A stretch of 8,885 nt of DNA from an uncultured Oscillibacter sp. (GTDB lineage: Bacteria; Bacillota; Clostridia; Oscillospirales; Oscillospiraceae). The DNA is taken from assembly GCA_905233795.1 (NCBI GenBank), contig CAJOFP010000027.1, forward strand, positions 1-8,885, given 5' to 3'. Every line of letters begins with the position of its first letter. The stretch's first letter is position 1. Below the pieces are notes generated by a model. The model saw only the letters and a program-made list of their open reading frames with translations. It had not been told where the DNA came from and did not search any database. Positions 6,101 through 8,885 of the stretch are shown one piece after another. The position numbers and the translations under genes are program-made.

Positions 6101-7173
6101 GGCTCACCTCGTCTCTGAACCGGCAGGGAAAGTCTGATAATTTCCCCGCATAATTGATGATAATCCATGCCAATCGCCGCCGCTTCTTTCGGCACCAGAC
6201 TCGCCGGGGTCAGTCCGGGCAGCGAATTAATTTCCAGACACCAGAATTTTCCGTTTTTATCCAATTTAAAATCCGTCCGGGAATAGACTTGCAAGCCGAT
6301 GGATTTATGCAATAATAACGCCAATCGTCCGGCTTCTTTCTGTTCCTGTTCGGTAATCGGCGCGGGACATATCTCACGCGCCCCGCCGGTCTGGTATTTC
6401 GCGCTGTAATCAAATTCGCCCTCAGCGGGTAAAATCTCGACAGCCGGAAGCGCCTGATCGCCTAAGACGCCTACAGTAAGATCCCGGCCCTCGATTCGTT
6501 TTTCCCAGAAGATTTCCCCGCCGTACTCAACCGCTTTGATTAACGCCTGTTTTAATTCGATTCTGTCTTTCGGCAGGAACACGCCTAAAGACGAACCGCC
6601 AATCGTGTTTTTAATCACGCACGGCATGGGCAGATTTTCCGTAAAATATTTTATATCTCTTTCATCATGGGGATTATATTCTAATATTTTCCAATCCGGC
6701 GTGGGGATTCCGACAGAAAACATCACGCGTTTTGTTTGAATCTTATCCATAGCGATACCGGATGCCAAATAACCGCTTCCCGTGTACGGAATGCCGAACA
6801 AATCAAACGCGGCCTGAACGCGTCCGTCCTCTCCGTCGCGTCCGTGCAGGGCTAAAAATACTAAATCAGCGCGGCGGCATACATCCAGAACGCCGGGGCC
6901 GAATAAACACGCGCTTTGATCTTTCCGGCTTGCCCGTATGGCGTTTAAATCCGGCTCCTGTTCCGAAATCCCGACAGCCGGACATAAGCCGTCCGGGATA
7001 TTAAATAACTCGTCAGGATTATTTAAAATATTATTATTAATATTATTTATCGCCTCAAAGCCAAGAAAAATATCCATAAACACGGCCTGATGACCCATTT
7101 CCCGCAGGGCGCGGCATACGGACGCCCCTGTTACCAGCGAAACCGTCCGCTCCGGGGACAGTCCCCCCGCCAA
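6088..7173 (-). CDS. ddl: D-alanine--D-alanine ligase, N terminus apparently shortened
   Basis: Ddl joins two D-alanines with ATP; the dipeptide is the MurF substrate, and murF follows at once. Numbered from the TTG at 7173, the N-terminal domain holds LAGGLSPERTVSL; the ATP-grasp core has PCVIKNTIGGSSLGV (184-198), EGRDLTVGV (228-236), FDYSAKYQTGG (254-264), SRTDF (298-302) and LEINSLPGLTPASLVP (313-328). The Tyr in YSAKY argues for D-Ala rather than D-Lac specificity. Asn follows the ATP-binding Lys188, where Pro is usual. Relatives normally begin with Met plus a short hydrophobic strand before LAGG; here the in-frame codons upstream of TTG encode a Gly/Arg/Ser-rich string without an ATG or GTG before a stop near 7265. 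The TTG is a minimal call: no SD is visible, and a 13-base palindrome (7154-7166) lies just inside. Residues 41-52 (AINNINNNILNN) form an AT-tract insertion. Function is secure; start and full activity are not. Confidence 0.9.
   Translation of the reverse strand: MAGGLSPERTVSLVTGASVCRALREMGHQAVFMDIFLGFEAINNINNNILNNPDELFNIPDGLCPAVGISEQEPDLNAIRASRKDQSACLFGPGVLDVCRRADLVFLALHGRDGEDGRVQAAFDLFGIPYTGSGYLASGIAMDKIQTKRVMFSVGIPTPDWKILEYNPHDERDIKYFTENLPMPCVIKNTIGGSSLGVFLPKDRIELKQALIKAVEYGGEIFWEKRIEGRDLTVGVLGDQALPAVEILPAEGEFDYSAKYQTGGAREICPAPITEQEQKEAGRLALLLHKSIGLQVYSRTDFKLDKNGKFWCLEINSLPGLTPASLVPKEAAAIGMDYHQLCGEIIRLSLPVQRRGEPCAI
6105..6110 (-). promoter_or_regulatory. Shine-Dalgarno site of murF, inside the 3' end of ddl
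   Basis: GAGGTG on the minus strand, 4 bases before the ATG at 6100, is one of the best SD matches in the window. It decides between the two nearby murF ATG codons and lies within the ddl reading frame, implying translational coupling of the pair. Confidence 0.7.
7018..7049. repeat. AT-only tract inserted in the ddl coding sequence
   Basis: This stretch, almost purely A and T with repeated ATTATTAAT words, encodes the INNINNNILNN segment of Ddl between the FLGFE motif and the DELF region. Its frame is preserved. It resembles the AT words at the ydcF 5' end and in the local spacers. Confidence 0.55.
7154..7166. repeat. 13-base perfect palindrome at the 5' end of ddl
   Basis: GGGGACAGTCCCC on the + strand has six-base arms around a central A. 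In the mRNA it allows a five-pair GC-rich hairpin with a three-base loop, starting 7 bases after the TTG start at 7173. It also encodes part of the family motif GGLSPER, so it may be only a coding coincidence. Confidence 0.5.
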
Positions 7174-7232
7174 CCGACTGGCCCGAGGGCTGTGCGTTCC
7201 ATCCGCGCTGCCCCGAGGCCCGTCCCGGCGCG
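7174..7232. other. GC-rich block abutting the ddl start
   Basis: Of these 59 bases, 47 are G or C (about 80%), whereas the adjoining 7236-7300 is almost all A and T. Both TCGGG-centred words GCCTCGGGGC and GCCCTCGGGC occur on the minus strand and could form small hairpins. The ddl start codon, SD and first beta strand would be expected here and are not recognisable. It may be a repeat insertion, a diverged leader or an assembly join. I do not recognise the sequence as a named element. Confidence 0.5.
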
Positions 7233-7300
7233 TTTTTGACAGATTATATGATTTATATATTATTTATAAATTTATTTTATTTTTTATTTTTATTTTATTC

Positions 7301-7329
7301 ATGTTAGCATATCTATGTGACGAATACAA
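7301..7329 (-). promoter_or_regulatory. Candidate extended -10 promoter for the ddl-murF operon
   Basis: On the minus strand TTGTAT (7329-7324) and TAACAT (7306-7301) are separated by 17 bases, and TGC immediately precedes the -10, giving an extended -10 (TGnTAACAT). The -10 hexamer is the same as that of the rodA candidate. Transcription starting near 7294 would make a leader of about 120 bases before the ddl TTG. Confidence 0.5.
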
Positions 7330-7423
7330 CCGCTTTTCCCCGCGCAAATATTGCAATTCGTTTGCGAAATATAAACAAAAAGCGTCAAATCCGTGACAGA
7401 TAGATAAAACGGCTTAAAAATAT

Positions 7424-7510
7424 CCTGAAAATATCACGCGTAATAATTTAGCGCGGTACGCGAAAATATCACGCGTAAAAAACCGCGTGATCAATCGCGT
7501 AATATGCGCG
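7424..7510. repeat. CGCG-rich repeat array downstream of rodA
   Basis: Seven CGCG tetramers occur within 74 bases, beginning at 7437, 7452, 7459, 7472, 7484, 7496 and 7507; the last four are 11-12 bases apart. The 17-mer GAAAATATCACGCGTAA occurs twice exactly (7427-7443 and 7462-7478), 35 bases apart. Related sequence lies upstream of rodA near the right edge. Confidence 0.65.
7468..7491 (-). terminator. Hairpin after rodA, possible weak terminator
   Basis: A perfect 8-base inverted repeat (ATCACGCG / CGCGTGAT) with an 8-base loop starts 23 bases after the rodA stop. On the transcribed minus strand it is followed by ATTTTCG, a poor T tract, so it could be a weak terminator, an mRNA-stabilising hairpin, or one unit of the CGCG array. 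The stem is seen directly; its function is inferred. Confidence 0.35.
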
Positions 7511-7514
7511 TTAT

Positions 7515-8672
7515 CTATCGTCTTATCGTCGTAAAAGAACGCATTTTAATGCCGGATACAATACCCATCGCCGCGAACAATGTTAAAAGCGACGAGCCGC
7601 CGTAACTGAAAAACGGAAGCGTAATGCCAATCACGGGCATGACAAAAAGACACATGCCAATATTAATAATCGTCTGGAAAATCAGCATGGACGCCATGCC
7701 GATACATACGCAACAGTAAAACGGCGATTGCGCGTTCCGGGCGATTAATAAAATTCTAAAAATAATGGCCGCTAATAAAATCATCATGATAATACAGCCG
7801 AATAAGCCCAGCTCTTCACCGCATACGGAGAAAATAAAATCCGTATAACGGGCGGGCAGGGATGATTTAGACAGGCTTTGGGTCTGTGTGCCGTTCATGT
7901 AGCCCTGTCCGAATAAGCCACCGGAACCCAAAGCGAGCATACTGCGATTTTGGTGCCAGCCGCGCCCTAATTGATCATAAGTATGATCGAATACGACGAT
8001 AAATCTTTCTTTTTGATATAACGGTATTAAATCCATACGCCAAGCGGCGTAAGCGCCGCCGCCCGCCGCCGCGAATAATAAAATAAACCAGCGTAAAGCG
8101 AATCCGGCGCCGAACGCCATGCAGATAAATATAAAGAAAAATACCAGCGCGTTGCCCATATCGTGAGAAATCACGACATATAGACCCATTAATCCGAACG
8201 CGTGAAACGCGGTCTGAAAGGCCGCGCCAAATGATCTTAAATCGTGCTTTTCTTCCCGTAACCATGCCATTTGCCACGCCAGAAGCAAAATATAAGTAAT
8301 TTTAATCACTTCCGCCGGGCCTATAGAAATGGGTATTCCGGGAAAGCGCAGCCACGCCGTATTGCCGACTTCTTCCTCACCGATTCCGAGCGGCGTCAAT
8401 AATAATAAAATCAGCGTGATATTAAATCCCAGAATCCACCGCCATTTCCGCATTAAATGTTCTAAATCCACACGCGCCACGATAAAATACGCTAAAATGC
8501 CGATGATCAGCGCGGCGGTCTGGACAATCACGCTCCGATTGCCGCCCCGGTATCTTGTGGCGCTGTAAATCAACACAAGGCCGTAAACCGAACTCATGAC
8601 GCATAAAATTAAAAGCGTCAAATCCGCCTGTTGAAAAGAATCCAAGAGATTCCATCCGGTACGATTCCGCAC
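7515..8672 (-). CDS. rodA: RodA, SEDS-family peptidoglycan glycosyltransferase
   Basis: RodA is a polytopic membrane protein that polymerises lipid II into glycan strands during lateral growth with a class B PBP. The product of about 385 residues has roughly ten hydrophobic segments. SEDS landmarks, numbered from the GTG at 8672, are NTAWLRFPGIPISIGPAEVIK (104-124, conserved Glu121), VISHDMGNALV (167-177), GRGWHQNRSMLALGSGGLFGQG (236-257), LPARYTDFIFSVCGEELG (272-289, with the catalytic-type Asp278) and MPVIGITLPFFSYGGSSLL (345-363). Its placement with ddl and murF favours RodA over FtsW, as does the ARYTDFIF motif; SpoVE/FtsW cannot be fully excluded. The GTG at 8672 is preferred because AAAGGGGG ends 7 bases upstream; ATGs at 8690 (no SD) and 8678 (SD only 1 base away) are in frame and would add 6 or 2 residues. 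It has its own promoter and is flanked on both sides by CGCG repeats. Confidence 0.93.
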   Translation of the reverse strand: MRNRTGWNLLDSFQQADLTLLILCVMSSVYGLVLIYSATRYRGGNRSVIVQTAALIIGILAYFIVARVDLEHLMRKWRWILGFNITLILLLLTPLGIGEEEVGNTAWLRFPGIPISIGPAEVIKITYILLLAWQMAWLREEKHDLRSFGAAFQTAFHAFGLMGLYVVISHDMGNALVFFFIFICMAFGAGFALRWFILLFAAAGGGAYAAWRMDLIPLYQKERFIVVFDHTYDQLGRGWHQNRSMLALGSGGLFGQGYMNGTQTQSLSKSSLPARYTDFIFSVCGEELGLFGCIIMMILLAAIIFRILLIARNAQSPFYCCVCIGMASMLIFQTIINIGMCLFVMPVIGITLPFFSYGGSSLLTLFAAMGIVSGIKMRSFTTIRR

Positions 8673-8679
8673 GGCCATG

Positions 8680-8687
8680 CCCCCTTT
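8680..8687 (-). promoter_or_regulatory. Shine-Dalgarno site deciding the rodA start
   Basis: AAAGGGGG on the minus strand pairs with the anti-SD through one G-U wobble and ends 7 bases before the GTG at 8672. It is too close to the ATG at 8678 and downstream of the ATG at 8690, so it argues for the GTG. Confidence 0.5.
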
Positions 8688-8715
8688 CATTTTGTCATGT
8701 CGAAATCATGCCGCT

Positions 8716-8744
8716 ATGTTATCCCATTTTCAGGATTTTTGCAA
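8716..8744 (-). promoter_or_regulatory. Candidate sigma-A promoter for rodA
   Basis: On the minus strand TTGCAA (8744-8739) and TAACAT (8721-8716) are separated by exactly 17 bases. The predicted start near 8709 leaves a leader of about 37 bases containing the AAAGGGGG SD. Spacing, position and a less AT-rich context make this the most convincing promoter in the window. Confidence 0.6.
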
Positions 8745-8773
8745 CAGGCTTTTTTATAAATTCTTGTTTTCTC

Positions 8774-8885
8774 TATCGTGTTATAAATTTTCGCTTTATC
8801 CGTCGCGTCATATCGCGTTATAAATTTTGGCTTTTTTTCGCGTTATATTTTCACGTTATAATTATAATGTTTATATCGCGTTATA
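8774..8885. repeat. Degenerate TATCGCGTTATA repeat array, open at the right edge
   Basis: A 24-base unit at 8774-8797 recurs at 8811-8834 with three differences (TATCGYGTTATAAATTTT then CGCTTT or GGCTTT). Shorter relatives are CGCGTTATATTTT at 8839, CACGTTATA at 8852 and TATCGCGTTATA at 8874-8885, where the window ends. Unit starts are about 37, 25, 13 and 25 bases apart. The array probably continues past the edge. Confidence 0.6.

Larger units (their letters stand above)
7174..7514. other. Intergenic region between rodA and ddl
   Basis: The 341-base spacer has four zones in transcription order: a CGCG repeat array with a hairpin (7514-7424), a mixed zone with small GCAA/TTGC inverted repeats around 7344-7371, a promoter candidate (7329-7301) followed by an A/T-only leader (7300-7241), and the GC-rich block (7232-7174). 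No coding sequence of credible length is present on either strand, and no tRNA or known riboswitch was recognised. Confidence 0.6.
8691..8885. other. Spacer upstream of rodA
   Basis: This 195-base region at the right edge contains the rodA promoter on its left side and CGCG-centred AT-rich repeats on its right. No open reading frame of note exists on either strand, and the upstream gene lies outside the window. Confidence 0.55.

Noticed and set aside
6088..7173. Van-type D-Ala-D-Lac ligase
   Set aside because: The substrate-site Tyr in the YSAKY segment is retained as in D-Ala-D-Ala ligases, and no vanH- or vanX-like gene is nearby.
7131..7202. 23-codon minus-strand frame (ATG at 7202, GGGG 8 bases upstream) overlapping the ddl start
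   Set aside because: It could be a leader peptide, but it is in the GC-rich block where open frames arise easily, and its stop lies well inside ddl rather than at a reinitiation site. A single-base change in the G run would fuse it to ddl but would lose the conserved LAGG residues, so a frameshift explanation was also rejected.
8774..8885. CRISPR array at the right edge
   Set aside because: Units are short, degenerate and unevenly spaced, without unique spacers of constant length, and no cas gene is present.

Overview
All recognisable genes in this window lie on the minus strand, so transcription runs from the right edge to the left. In transcription order they are rodA (SEDS glycosyltransferase), ddl (D-Ala-D-Ala ligase), murF, an ABC-F ATPase, a membrane-anchored YdcF/DUF218 protein, prfA (release factor 1) and the 5' part of sua5/tsaC (threonylcarbamoyl-AMP synthase), which runs off the left edge. 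No tRNA, rRNA, transposase, phage gene or CRISPR array was found. The host is probably a member of the Bacillota, most likely Clostridia. This rests on the clostridial style of Ddl (LAGGLSPER near the N terminus, then FLGFE), the Shine-Dalgarno sites, and prfA next to sua5. I cannot name a genus.

Layout. 8691-8885 is a spacer with a good rodA promoter and a set of degenerate CGCG-centred repeats that runs into the right edge. 7515-8672 is rodA. 7174-7514 is a 341-base spacer holding a second CGCG array with a hairpin, a candidate extended -10 promoter, and an unusually GC-rich block of about 60 bases against the ddl start. 1904-7173 is a compact run of ddl, murF, ABC-F and ydcF. The ddl/murF and ABC-F/ydcF junctions overlap, and only 76 bases separate murF from ABC-F. 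A 75-base AT-only-like gap with a near-consensus promoter precedes prfA. A 321-base AT-rich gap with two candidate promoters precedes sua5.

How the genes work together. rodA, ddl and murF belong to peptidoglycan growth: Ddl makes the D-Ala-D-Ala dipeptide, MurF attaches it to the UDP-MurNAc-tripeptide, and RodA polymerises lipid II during elongation. The YdcF-like protein may also act at the envelope, but its substrate is unknown. ABC-F, RF1 and TsaC act in translation (ribosome function, termination, and t6A modification of tRNA). The window is therefore a cell-wall block followed by a translation block on one strand.

Most of the region is ordinary housekeeping DNA, and I see no convincing new defence, mobile or biosynthetic system. 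The points most worth a second look are the missing first beta strand of Ddl beside the GC-rich block, the related CGCG repeats on both sides of rodA, the Asn-rich AT-tract insertions in two proteins, and the absence of prmC after prfA.
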